DNA of 31,233 nt from Bacillus sp. ISL-7. GTDB taxonomy: Bacteria; Bacillota; Bacilli; Bacillales_B; DSM-18226. Shown piece by piece: positions 16,397 through 24,274 of this stretch (within the stretch, counting starts at the first letter, position 1; the number at the start of each line of letters is the position of its first letter). The stretch is taken from the NCBI RefSeq assembly GCF_018613065.1, contig NZ_JAGGQW010000093.1:1-31233 (forward strand). Direction: 5' to 3'. The translations under genes were made by a program, and so were the position numbers. The notes under the pieces were generated by a model that searched no databases, was not told the origin of the DNA, and was given only the letters and a program-made list of their open reading frames with translations.

Positions 16397-17092
16397 TTAT
16401 TCGTAGATGTTATCCCCTGCGAGTTCCCTTAATCCATTCCTGTCTTTAACAAGGATGGAACCTCGATTACGCTCAATCAGACCTTCCGCACATAATTGCG
16501 TGATGACCCGATTCAAATGACGATAGCTCGTGCCAATTAAATTAGCTGCATCCTTGATACTGATGCTAAGTTGGTTTTTATTAAGTGAATCGGATTCATC
16601 AAAGGAAACAGATAGTAGATAACTAGCCAAGCGTACCTCAACGGGATACATGATATTAAAGCTCATTGAATTGTTTTTCAGATGGAATTTCCTCGTAATA
16701 ATATCCAATAAAAATTGTAGGAGCGGTGCATGGTCACTTCCATATTTCTTTAACCAGCGATGGTGAATGCCAATCATCCATACAGGCGATACCGCCTCAA
16801 CTGTGTTAATAATGTCAATGCCCCGTACATACTCAATATCGCCGATCACTTCAAGCGGTTTCTTAAAAGAAAGAATGAGTGTATTACCTTCTGGCGAGCT
16901 GGTGTAGATTTTAACCTTCCCTTTTACTAGTACATACAAATACTGTGATGCTTCACCCTGGGAACAAATGAGCTCGCCTTGCTCAAAGCTGTACAGCGAC
17001 AAATGGGGAATTAATGGTTCATGAAAGATCGATTCTAGTTGATATGTCTTGATATACGCGTCCAATTGCTCCTGATCATTCAGTTCTTTCAC
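16397..17092 (-). CDS. Crp/Fnr-family transcriptional regulator (YeiL-like)
   Basis: This 231-aa protein has an N-terminal cyclic-nucleotide-binding-type barrel (about 20-125) and a C-terminal helix-turn-helix (about 160-225) with SIKDAANLIGTSYRHLNRVI, the recognition helix being SYRHLNRVITQL. It resembles the YeiL branch. The canonical cAMP phosphate-binding arginine is not evident, and there is no N-terminal cysteine cluster of an Fnr-type iron-sulfur sensor, so the effector is unknown. It sits between the two YdcZ-family genes in one orientation and most likely controls them. GTG start with GGAGGG upstream. A 14-bp palindrome at 17629-17642 is a candidate operator. Confidence 0.85.
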   Translation of the reverse strand: MKELNDQEQLDAYIKTYQLESIFHEPLIPHLSLYSFEQGELICSQGEASQYLYVLVKGKVKIYTSSPEGNTLILSFKKPLEVIGDIEYVRGIDIINTVEAVSPVWMIGIHHRWLKKYGSDHAPLLQFLLDIITRKFHLKNNSMSFNIMYPVEVRLASYLLSVSFDESDSLNKNQLSISIKDAANLIGTSYRHLNRVITQLCAEGLIERNRGSILVKDRNGLRELAGDNIYE

Positions 17093-17140
17093 TCTTATTC
17101 ACCCTCCGCCTTTCATCTTCTACATTCCAAAAGACACTTA

Positions 17141-17566
17141 TTAAGTCCTTAGTATCACCACACCAATGATCATCATCCCAATACCGATAAACTGTGGCAG
17201 CTTCATCTTCTGCTTTTCCAGACCAAACCATCCGTTACTGTCTATGATAAATGTCAGCGTAAGCTGTGCTATCAGGATCGCCGATATACTTAGGGTCACA
17301 CCGATTCTTTGAATAGAGGTGACATTACTGAAAATAACAATCGCTGCAAAGGCGCCCCCAATCAAATATAATGGCTTCACTTGTTTGAAGCCTTGCCCTT
17401 TACCGTCTCGAACGATCATGAAAATAATGAGAGCCATTATAAAACCAGTAAACTGGGTAATAGTTGCTGCTTGCCACGTGCCAATGTCTTCACTAATCCG
17501 TGTATTGGCAATCCCTTGCAGGGTAATAAAGGCCCCGCCTAAAAATGCAAAGATAATCCCCTTCAT
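17141..17566 (-). CDS. YdcZ-family (DMT) membrane transporter
   Basis: This 141-aa protein has five hydrophobic segments, the YdcZ family N-terminus MKGIIFAFLGGAFITLQGIANT and the terminal helix FIGIGMMIIGVVILR. It is a partner of the paralogue at 15853-16362. The ATG at 17566 is chosen because GGGGAGAAA lies directly upstream; the longer frame from 17635 adds 23 hydrophilic residues without a ribosome binding site. It is the first gene of the set with the Crp/Fnr-type regulator. The transported compound is unknown. Confidence 0.82.
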   Translation of the reverse strand: MKGIIFAFLGGAFITLQGIANTRISEDIGTWQAATITQFTGFIMALIIFMIVRDGKGQGFKQVKPLYLIGGAFAAIVIFSNVTSIQRIGVTLSISAILIAQLTLTFIIDSNGWFGLEKQKMKLPQFIGIGMMIIGVVILRT

Positions 17567-17628
17567 ACTTTTCTCCCCTAATTTAGATTTCTTATCTATA
17601 TTAAAGGATATATTCAAGTAGTTTGGAT

Positions 17629-17642
17629 AGGACATATGTCCT
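17629..17642. promoter_or_regulatory. 14-bp perfect palindrome, candidate operator
   Basis: AGGACATATGTCCT lies 63 bases upstream of the YdcZ-type gene at 17566 and is a perfect dyad. It is a natural candidate for the binding site of the Crp/Fnr-type regulator encoded in the same set. Assignment is by position and symmetry only. Confidence 0.4.
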
Positions 17643-17827
17643 CAACTCATTTTCATTTTTTTATTAATGTACCCTTTTGTAAGCCGTAGAAAAAAGTGGA
17701 TCTGATAAACTAAATTAATAGTGGTACACTTGAGGGAACGTTCTATTAAAAAAGGAGCTTAGAAATTACGACTTGTATCTAAAATAAGTTTATAATAATT
17801 AAAAAATATTTTTGAGGTGAATAGACA

Positions 17828-18598
17828 TTGGATTTTCATTCAAATTCGAACCAACAATTAGAAAACGTTGATGATGAAGAATATAAAGAAAGAGATTACG
17901 CTACTAGACAAAAAGCAGAAGAGGAACCGGAAGAAAGAGGATTTAAACAATGGATTATGGGATGGAACAAGAAAAAAGTAGATGCAGATGGCGAAGCGAG
18001 AGTAGATTCGCCATCCAGATCCAGATCCAGATCCTCAAATAAGAAAAAGAAAGGAAGGATGATCTCATTAAAACTAGTCTTTAAGATATTTGTAGTAGCA
18101 GCTGTTTGTTACAACTTCAATTTCATTTGGAATTTTATGAAAGATCCTATTGGTAATTTTACGTTTTATCATACATTATTTGTACTAGGAATATGTGCAG
18201 GTATTAATTTTATTGCCGTTTGGATTCTATTTTATAAAAGTTCGTTTATGAGATTTTATCTTTCCTTATTAGCAATTTTAGGATCGTTTGGGTATTACTT
18301 TTACGTAAATTACACTAATCACTCTTTTATGGGGAATAATATCAAAACATCGTTGCTTGTTATGATATCAGTTTTGATCGTCATTAGTCCTAAAGTAAAT
18401 TATTACCTGAAAAGCATCGTACTTCTGTTGATACCTAGTATAGGTATCTATTTAAGTGGTAATAAATTCGCACTTGTATGGGCTTTAATGTTGAGTGCGG
18501 GATTTGTACTATTATTTAGAGTGTCAAAATCAAGTGGAAAATCAAAATCAAATAAAAAGGAAAGTCGCGCAAGAAGAAACCAAAAGCAATCAGCATAA
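17828..18598 (+). CDS. Unrecognised multi-pass membrane protein with charged N-terminus
   Basis: I do not recognise the family of this 256-aa protein. The first 78 residues are hydrophilic and highly charged, ending in an Arg/Ser stretch (SPSRSRSRSS) and a lysine run. About six membrane helices follow, starting near residue 82, and the C-terminus is strongly basic. The Arg/Ser stretch is encoded by a hexanucleotide tandem repeat (ATCCAG, 18013-18034). The TTG start is supported by GAGGTGA seven bases upstream. It is monocistronic, with a terminator downstream. The cytoplasmic ends could bind nucleic acid or phospholipid, but nothing proves it. Confidence 0.65.
   Translation: MDFHSNSNQQLENVDDEEYKERDYATRQKAEEEPEERGFKQWIMGWNKKKVDADGEARVDSPSRSRSRSSNKKKKGRMISLKLVFKIFVVAAVCYNFNFIWNFMKDPIGNFTFYHTLFVLGICAGINFIAVWILFYKSSFMRFYLSLLAILGSFGYYFYVNYTNHSFMGNNIKTSLLVMISVLIVISPKVNYYLKSIVLLLIPSIGIYLSGNKFALVWALMLSAGFVLLFRVSKSSGKSKSNKKESRARRNQKQSA
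18013..18034 (+). repeat. Hexanucleotide tandem repeat inside a coding region
   Basis: ATCCAG is repeated 3.7 times in frame and encodes the alternating Arg-Ser segment of the membrane protein. Changes in copy number would keep the frame and only change linker length. Confidence 0.85.
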
Positions 18599-18657
18599 TA
18601 TTTATTATAGGTAATTAAAAAATGCTGATTATGGCAGTATATTTATTGAAAGCAAAT

Positions 18658-18708
18658 AAGCCGAAAATGTGCAAGTGGTGAATAAAAACTTGTATTTTTT
18701 CGGCTTTT
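18658..18708 (+). terminator. Intrinsic terminator of the membrane-protein gene
   Basis: AAGCCGAAAA pairs with TTTTCGGCTT, with an inner CAAGT/ACTTG stem, and is followed by TTTATATTTT. It ends the plus-strand gene that stops at 18598. The rest of the 338-base gap to 18936 is AT-rich, and no gene was seen in it. Confidence 0.8.
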
Positions 18709-18936
18709 TATATTTTAAAAATGGAAGAAAAATATTGTTAGCTTAATTTGAAACTAACTATAGCAAATATGAACTTCATCAAGGCAATCCAGTGGCAATT
18801 ATTAAAAAAATGATTAATATACATTCCTTATTTGAAATAACCCGAAATCAAAATGTAAATATTCTGTCACTGTAATACAGTTGATGTTAGGCATTTGAAA
18901 GTATAAACTTTACTTACTATTTGAGGAGTGATTAAA

Positions 18937-19263
18937 GTGAAAACAGTAACGGTGGATAAGCTAACATTCAAGAAAAATTTATCGATGATTGAACAATTTG
19001 CAATCAAAGATTTCCTGTTTAAATGGGTTGGTCAACCAACAGAAGGATTAGATGATTTTCTACCACTTGAGTACACAGAAAATGTCTTTGCCAAGATGGA
19101 GGCAAAACAGGTAACTGCTTTACCCATTAATGGGGATAAACATTTCAGATATGCCACAATAACAGAAGACAATCAAATTGTAATAGGAGTTTTAGATTCG
19201 AATGAAGAGTTAAATCATAGAGTCATTTCTCTGGATGAGGTTTTAATAGGCAAGAGCTTGTAA
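18937..19263 (+). CDS. Hypothetical protein, 108 aa
   Basis: The family is not recognised. The protein is soluble and mildly acidic, with a mixed helix/strand pattern; residues 15-35 (LSMIEQFAIKDFLFKWVG) look like an amphipathic helix and the C-terminal half like short strands. The GTG at 18937 is preferred because GAGGAGTG lies just upstream, overlapping the alternative GTG at 18928. The gene stands alone, followed by a transposase remnant in the opposite direction. Confidence 0.6.
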   Translation: MKTVTVDKLTFKKNLSMIEQFAIKDFLFKWVGQPTEGLDDFLPLEYTENVFAKMEAKQVTALPINGDKHFRYATITEDNQIVIGVLDSNEELNHRVISLDEVLIGKSL

Positions 19264-19286
19264 GGTGCTTGCCTCTAAACTTTTCT

Positions 19287-19595
19287 CTAGCTTTCTTCTC
19301 GGACAATGACTTGAATTCCATGTCGTTCTGCTTTGTATCGAATCACTTCTATAAAAGTGGCATATGGGATTTGTATGAAGGCTTGTTTAGTTGTCTTTTG
19401 CATATCAACCTCCATCTTCCAACCCTCATTTTTTCCATTGATGATTGTATCAATGGTTCTTTCTTGAGCAATCCCCACCACTATTGCACTAGCCTTATGT
19501 AAAAAATCCATGACTCGATTGTTTGTTTTTCGGTCTAATGAAATTAATCTTGTCGTGTGAAACTTCCCTTCCTTCCTTCCTTCTTTTCTTCCTTT
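19287..19595 (-). pseudogene. TnpB remnant (IS200/IS605 family)
   Basis: The minus-strand frame encodes about 100 residues resembling the central-to-late part of TnpB. They read RKTNNRVMDFLHKAS, then GIAQERTIDTIINGKNEGWK, FIQIPYATFIEVIRYKAERHGIQV and REES, directly before where TnpB proteins continue with the zinc-finger YTSKCS segment. A TAG follows the REES motif, and the RuvC-containing front part and the zinc finger are missing. No TnpA gene or element end was recognised. TnpB is an RNA-guided nuclease; this piece is inactive. The polypurine tract of the remnant gives the CCTT repeats seen at 19565-19595. Confidence 0.75.
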
Positions 19596-19678
19596 TTAGC
19601 CAGATTGTAAAATTGGGGTCCTTCTTCTGAAAAATATGGAAGTAGCTCTGTTACATTTAACTCCTTCTCTGTTCACTA

Positions 19679-19687
19679 TGGTATACT
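19679..19687 (+). promoter_or_regulatory. Extended -10 promoter element of the MFS gene
   Basis: TGGTATACT is a good extended -10 (TG-N-TATACT) located 37 bases before the GTG start of the transporter. No good -35 lies at the usual distance, which fits an extended -10 promoter. Confidence 0.4.
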
Positions 19688-19723
19688 TTAAAAAGTTTGT
19701 TTTAAGAGTGGGAGGTTCTATTA

Positions 19724-20923
19724 GTGGAGTTACTAAAATCATATACTCAAACGAAATCGACCTATATATTTTGGCTCGTTACAGGGATTATACTTGTAGC
19801 ATTTAATTTGCGCCCCGCGATCACTTCATTAGGGCCACTGGTTGGAATGATTCAGGAAGATGTAGGACTAGCACATTGGAGTACAGGTTTATTAATGAGT
19901 TTGCCATTACTTGTTTTTTCCATCATGTCACCCATCGTGCCAAAGCTCGCCAATCGATTAACAAATGAGGTGACTTTGCTTATAGGTTTGTTCACCCTTT
20001 TAATCGGTATAGGTCTAAGATCCATCCCAATGACGTTTTTCCTTTTTACTGGGACTCTTTTTATTGGAGTGGGTATAGCCGTTGGAAATGTTCTTTTACC
20101 AGCTATTGCAAAGGACAAATTCCCACAGCACTTCGGTCTTATGACAAGTGTTTATTCTACCTCAATGGGATTGTTTGCCTCATTAGCGTCAGGAGTTAGT
20201 GTTCCTTTAGCAGACGGCATGCACCTGGGCTGGCAGGGAGCTTTAATTGTTTGGGGTATTCCGGTCGTGCTAGCTATCTTGGTGTGGGCCTTTCTTTTCA
20301 AATATAATCATGGAAGTCAAACAGATATAAAAAGGCTTGGTTCTAAATCTAATCAAGTTTGGCGTTCACCACTTGCTTGGCAAATCGCCATTTTTATGGG
20401 GTTTCAGTCTTTTTTATTTTATGTAACGATATCTTGGTTACCAGAAATCCTGCATAGTCACGGAATGAGTATGGAGAAAGCAGGGTGGCTGCTTTCAATC
20501 ACCCAAATAGTCGGACTACCTTTCAGTTTCTTCATTCCTGTCATTGCAGGACGTTTCCAATCACAAAAATGGATCGCATTCCTGTTAAGCCTATGCTCTA
20601 TAATTGGTTATGGAGGTTTACTGTTGGGCTCATCCTATCCCGTTTTAATTGTTAGCATTTTTTTCATTGGGATGGCTTTGGGAGGAATCTTTCCATTGTC
20701 ACTAACCTTTATCGGACTTCGCACTAAGAATGCCAGTCAGGCTGCAGAGTTATCTGGAATGGCACAATCAACTGGATATATCCTTGCAGCAGCGGGCCCC
20801 TTTTTTATTGGATATTTATTTGATCAGACCCATTTATGGACAGTTCCACTTAGTGCACTCATCATTATTTCTTTAGTGGTTTTGGTATTTGGGATGTTAG
20901 CGGGTCGCAATCGATACGTATAA
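19724..20923 (+). CDS. MFS transporter, CynX/NimT (YycB) type
   Basis: This 399-aa protein has 12 predicted membrane helices. It is a major facilitator of the CynX/NimT/YycB group, recognisable by NLRPAITSLGPLVGMI in the first helix and loop, GVGIAVGNVLLPAIAKDKFP near residue 115 and the FIGLRTKNASQAAELSGMAQS region. Members move cyanate, 2-nitroimidazole or unknown compounds, mostly outward; the substrate here is unknown. GTG start eight bases after GGGAGG. The stop codon lies inside the palindromic terminator shared with the convergent MFS gene of the aromatic operon, so it probably does not belong to that operon. Confidence 0.85.
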   Translation: MELLKSYTQTKSTYIFWLVTGIILVAFNLRPAITSLGPLVGMIQEDVGLAHWSTGLLMSLPLLVFSIMSPIVPKLANRLTNEVTLLIGLFTLLIGIGLRSIPMTFFLFTGTLFIGVGIAVGNVLLPAIAKDKFPQHFGLMTSVYSTSMGLFASLASGVSVPLADGMHLGWQGALIVWGIPVVLAILVWAFLFKYNHGSQTDIKRLGSKSNQVWRSPLAWQIAIFMGFQSFLFYVTISWLPEILHSHGMSMEKAGWLLSITQIVGLPFSFFIPVIAGRFQSQKWIAFLLSLCSIIGYGGLLLGSSYPVLIVSIFFIGMALGGIFPLSLTFIGLRTKNASQAAELSGMAQSTGYILAAAGPFFIGYLFDQTHLWTVPLSALIIISLVVLVFGMLAGRNRYV

Positions 20924-20959
20924 AAAGCGAACAGTGCCAGGCACTGTTCGCTTTTTATA
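20919..20959. terminator. Bidirectional terminator from a 20-bp perfect palindrome
   Basis: Arms 20919-20938 and 20940-20959 are exact complements around a single A. They contain AAAAAGCGAACAGTGCC, so both strands end in a run of five T. It separates two convergent MFS genes and includes the stop codon of the left one. The GCGAACAGTG arm matches the elements at 1-13 and 1914-1940. Confidence 0.88.
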
Positions 20960-20972
20960 CTGATTACTATTT

Positions 20973-22274
20973 TCACATGACATTTGATGTATTTGCATTT
21001 GATAGATCTGAATTTTCAATCTCTTTAGGACGGACGGCTAGCCAAACTAGTCCACCGAAAACAAGAAGGATTAGCCCGCATAACTGGAACGCATACTGGA
21101 ATCCAGCAGCTGGACTTGCTGAATGTTCAATGAAATAACCTGTTACATAGGGTCCGACAATCCCACCCAATGAAGTAAGCGCCATAAACCACCCTTGAAT
21201 TTTACCTTGATGTTTAGGTGGAACCAAATCTACTAGAATCGCTGGCCCCATAACCAAGGTAATACATCCAAATGTTAACCCAAGTGATAATAATACAATG
21301 GCAAGAATATTAGAGCTGACCATTGCTCCGAAAAAATAGCTGACGGCTCCCGCTAACATTACTGGTCCAAGGACAAAAATCCGTCCCTTTACCATACTTT
21401 TCGTCTTATGATAAAGTCGGTCAGAAATGGTTGAAAAGGTGATTTGCGAAAGGGTAATCATAATCCAAGGCAATGCTACGACAATTTTTAAAGTACCTTC
21501 GCTGAGGTGGCGGACATTTTCTAAATAATTGGGAAGCCAGTTCAGCCCAATCGTAAAGGACCAATAAGTGGCAAAACCACATAAGGCAACTAAGATGAAA
21601 TTTTTCGAAAACAAGGCAGAGGTGAATTTTGTTTCGTTCTGAATAGTGGATAACTTCGTACTGCCTTTTGTTGCAACAAGCTCAGTATCTGTAACCGCTT
21701 TATCCTTTGCGATCCATAACCACACGATAATCCAAATAAAGCCTACTACTCCAGTTGAGATAAACGCCGAGCGCCATCCATAACTCATGATGAGATGCAT
21801 TAAGACCGGTGCTGAAATGGCGACACCAAGCGGTCCGCCAACTGAAACCAATGTTAAACCAATCCCCAATTTTTCCTTTGGAAGATACTTTGAGGCGGCT
21901 GTCATCGCTAAAGCGTAGGAAGGTCCTTCCCCAGCCCCTAAAATGATTCTAGTTACCAATAAATATGTAAAGCTGCTGACAAAGATTGTTGAGAATTGAA
22001 CGATGGACCAAATTGCGACCATACCGGCAATGACTTTTTTCGCTCCAATTTTATCCGCAAGACTGCCGCCTAAAACAGCTGAAAGCGAATATAGTAAGAA
22101 GAAAACACTCCCGACAACTCCCCATTGCTCTGGCGATAATCCTAATTCCTTAATAATTGAAACTGAGGCAAACCCAATAATCGCCTTATCTGCGTTACTA
22201 ATGACCGTTAATAAAAATAACAGGAAGATGATCACCCATGTTTTTTTTGAAACTGCACTTTTCTTTTGCTCCAT
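20973..22274 (-). CDS. MFS transporter (ACS type), likely aromatic acid importer
   Basis: This 433-aa protein has 12 predicted membrane helices. It belongs to the anion:cation symporter branch of the major facilitator superfamily, with ISNADKAIIGFASVSIIKELGL in helix 1, GGSLADKIGAKKVI in the 2-3 loop and GAGEGPSYALAMTAASKY in helix 4. It is the last gene of the meta-cleavage operon, which suggests uptake of the aromatic substrate, probably as an anion. This is inferred from context. The ATG at 22274 directly follows AAGGAGG; a longer frame from 22322 is not supported. It ends in the shared palindromic terminator. Confidence 0.85.
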   Translation of the reverse strand: MEQKKSAVSKKTWVIIFLLFLLTVISNADKAIIGFASVSIIKELGLSPEQWGVVGSVFFLLYSLSAVLGGSLADKIGAKKVIAGMVAIWSIVQFSTIFVSSFTYLLVTRIILGAGEGPSYALAMTAASKYLPKEKLGIGLTLVSVGGPLGVAISAPVLMHLIMSYGWRSAFISTGVVGFIWIIVWLWIAKDKAVTDTELVATKGSTKLSTIQNETKFTSALFSKNFILVALCGFATYWSFTIGLNWLPNYLENVRHLSEGTLKIVVALPWIMITLSQITFSTISDRLYHKTKSMVKGRIFVLGPVMLAGAVSYFFGAMVSSNILAIVLLSLGLTFGCITLVMGPAILVDLVPPKHQGKIQGWFMALTSLGGIVGPYVTGYFIEHSASPAAGFQYAFQLCGLILLVFGGLVWLAVRPKEIENSDLSNANTSNVM

Positions 22275-22385
22275 ATAAGGACCTCCTTGAAATTTCTCCT
22301 TTTTTCCCTCGTTCATTTTCATAGAATGATACTACTTTGATTTCAAGACCTTTCCACCCCTCAATGAAAAGGCCCTTTTAGGAAT

Positions 22386-23177
22386 TTACTTAAATGTAAC
22401 TTCCACCTTACCAATATGTGAAAATCCAGCAGTGAACCGATCCCCTTTTTCGGCCACTTCTGCTGCAGATAATGCCCCTGATAAAATAACTTCTCCCGCT
22501 TTCAAAACAACATTGTATTCGGATAACTTATTTGCCAGCCAGGCCACACATTTGGCAGGATGGCCTAGTACATCTGAACCATATCCTGTATTAATCAGTA
22601 CACCATTTTTAAACAATTTCATTTCAATCGATGGTAAGTCGATATCCCTTAACGAGAATCGCTCATCACCGATGACAAACAATCCGCTTGATGCATTATC
22701 GGCAATCGTGTCTGCTAATGTAATCTTCCAGTCGGTTATCCGGCTGTCGACGATTTCTAAGGCTGGTGCTATATACTCTGTCGCATCAAGGACATCCTCG
22801 ATGGTCACAGATGGACCTTTCAAATCCTTGCTGAGAACAAAGGCAATCTCTCCTTCTACCTTTGGCTGGAACATGGCATCTAAGCTGATGATCCCGTTAT
22901 TACTAATTTCCATAGAATCCAATAGGTGACCGTAATCTGGTTGATCCACACCTAACAGCTGCTGCATGGCAACAGAGGTTAACCCAATTTTTTTCCCAAC
23001 AATACGTTGGCCATCGCCAACCTTCTCATTAATTGCGAGAAGTTGGACCTGATACGCCTCATCAATGGATAATTCTTGGTACAAATCAGTAAGTGGTGTA
23101 ATGGATTGCTTAGCAGCTTCTGCCTGCTGCAAAAGCTCATATACATGTTGAACACGATGAATGACTTGATTGCTCAT
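22386..23177 (-). CDS. 2-oxopent-4-enoate hydratase family (MhpD-like)
   Basis: This enzyme adds water to 2-hydroxypenta-2,4-dienoate to give 4-hydroxy-2-oxovalerate, the step after C-C hydrolysis in meta-cleavage pathways; related enzymes are decarboxylases of 4-oxalocrotonate. The 263-aa length fits the fumarylacetoacetase-like hydratase/decarboxylase family. Motifs seen are VGKKIGLTS (about 62-70), the acidic metal-binding PKVEGEIAFVL (about 106-116), ALEIVDSRI and the C-terminal GDRFTAGFSHIGKVEV. The ATG at 23177 follows AAAGGAG; the longer frame is unsupported. A hairpin with a T-run precedes it, so its level may differ from the upstream genes. Confidence 0.88.
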   Translation of the reverse strand: MSNQVIHRVQHVYELLQQAEAAKQSITPLTDLYQELSIDEAYQVQLLAINEKVGDGQRIVGKKIGLTSVAMQQLLGVDQPDYGHLLDSMEISNNGIISLDAMFQPKVEGEIAFVLSKDLKGPSVTIEDVLDATEYIAPALEIVDSRITDWKITLADTIADNASSGLFVIGDERFSLRDIDLPSIEMKLFKNGVLINTGYGSDVLGHPAKCVAWLANKLSEYNVVLKAGEVILSGALSAAEVAEKGDRFTAGFSHIGKVEVTFK

Positions 23178-23200
23178 AGTAAAAACTCCTTTTGTAAAAA

Positions 23201-23261
23201 AATAAAGCACTATTTCATAGATTCAATATCATGTTAACCTATGAATCAATCAATAGTGCTC
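23201..23261 (-). terminator. Intra-operon hairpin with T-run before the hydratase gene
   Basis: On the minus strand AGCACTAT pairs with ATAGTGCT and TTCATAG with CTATGAA, with a 7-base bulge and an 18-base loop, followed by TTTATTTTTTT. It looks like an intrinsic terminator or attenuator placed between the hydrolase and hydratase genes, 16 bases after the hydrolase stop. It could lower expression of the hydratase and transporter. Confidence 0.6.
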
Positions 23262-23276
23262 TCAAAGTTAGTCTTA

Positions 23277-24167
23277 TTATTTTGTTACCAAGGATGCGTC
23301 GTTTTGATTAGCAGCTTCTTTTCCATTTTTCAATAAGAAGTCTATTAATACAGTGTTAAACTCTTCAGGTTTCTCCCATTGCGGCCAGTGTCCGGCATCT
23401 TTGATGACAACCAACTCACTATTTGGAATCATATCTTGAATCGGTTTCGCTTCTTCAACGGTTGAAGTTGGATCATGGTCTGTCCATGCTAACAATGTCG
23501 GAACATTGATTTTACCGCACCATGATGGATCCCAGCTGTACAGCTTTCTAACTTCAATATCCTGCAGGCAGACGATATGATGAACGGCCTCTTGATAAGC
23601 TGGCTGTGTATAGATTTTGTAACGAGATTCAATTAGTTCATCGTTTACTTGGCTCTTATCATACATTAACCACTGAAGTCTTGTTTTTACATTTTCATAG
23701 TTGGCTTCAAGAACCGCTTTTAACGTGGAGTCCTTCAGCTTTTGCATAACTTCAGGTTTGTTATTAACGTTCCCTGGCGTGTTTAACACCATTGCTTTCA
23801 CATACTCTGGATGTTCAGCCGCAAACCAGGCAGCAACCCAGCCTCCTAATGATTCACCTGAAAGATATACCTTTGATAACCCTAATGCTTGGATAACACC
23901 CAATAAATGCTCACTATAATAATCAATTCCGTATGGGCGATCTGGTTTAGCGGTGTAGCCATGTCCTACCATATCGATGCAAATCACACGGAAATGTTCA
24001 CTTAAGCCTCGGATATTTCGGGCATAAGCCTCAATATGGCCACCCGTACCATGAAGCAAAATCAGGGGCTCTCCTGTTCCTGCTTCTAGTACTCTCGTTT
24101 TAATATCGGTTGCATTAACATAATAGAGTTTATATTCCAAATCAGCTAAGTCTGTCCAGATTGTCAT
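23277..24167 (-). CDS. Alpha/beta hydrolase, meta-cleavage product (C-C) hydrolase
   Basis: This 296-aa hydrolase has the oxyanion segment HGTGG (39-43), nucleophile S106 in GESLGGW, acid D230 or D232 in WTDHDPT and H260 in DAGHWPQWE. By family and context it cleaves the vinylogous diketone produced by the ring dioxygenase into 2-hydroxypentadienoate and a carboxylic acid. Presence of such a hydrolase implies that the ring-fission product is a ketone, hence a 3-substituted catechol. The motif around the serine differs from E. coli MhpC (GNSMGG), so it is not a close MhpC orthologue. The ATG follows GGGGAG. Confidence 0.85.
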   Translation of the reverse strand: MTIWTDLADLEYKLYYVNATDIKTRVLEAGTGEPLILLHGTGGHIEAYARNIRGLSEHFRVICIDMVGHGYTAKPDRPYGIDYYSEHLLGVIQALGLSKVYLSGESLGGWVAAWFAAEHPEYVKAMVLNTPGNVNNKPEVMQKLKDSTLKAVLEANYENVKTRLQWLMYDKSQVNDELIESRYKIYTQPAYQEAVHHIVCLQDIEVRKLYSWDPSWCGKINVPTLLAWTDHDPTSTVEEAKPIQDMIPNSELVVIKDAGHWPQWEKPEEFNTVLIDFLLKNGKEAANQNDASLVTK

Positions 24168-24274
24168 TTAAATCTCCCCTTTTTAAAAATAATAGTTACA
24201 TAGTGGTTTTCTACCTTTTCCATCACTGATGTTGTTGAACCTTTCAATTTCGAGAGTGGTTCCCGCTGCTAACC

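Noticed and set aside
17734..17750. LexA-type box (GGGAACGTTCT)
   Set aside because: It lacks the CGAAC-N4-GTTCG spacing used in Bacillus, and the downstream gene has no link to DNA damage.
19724..20923. CynX/NimT-type transporter as part of the aromatic operon
   Set aside because: It is on the opposite strand with its own promoter element and is separated from the operon by a strong bidirectional terminator.
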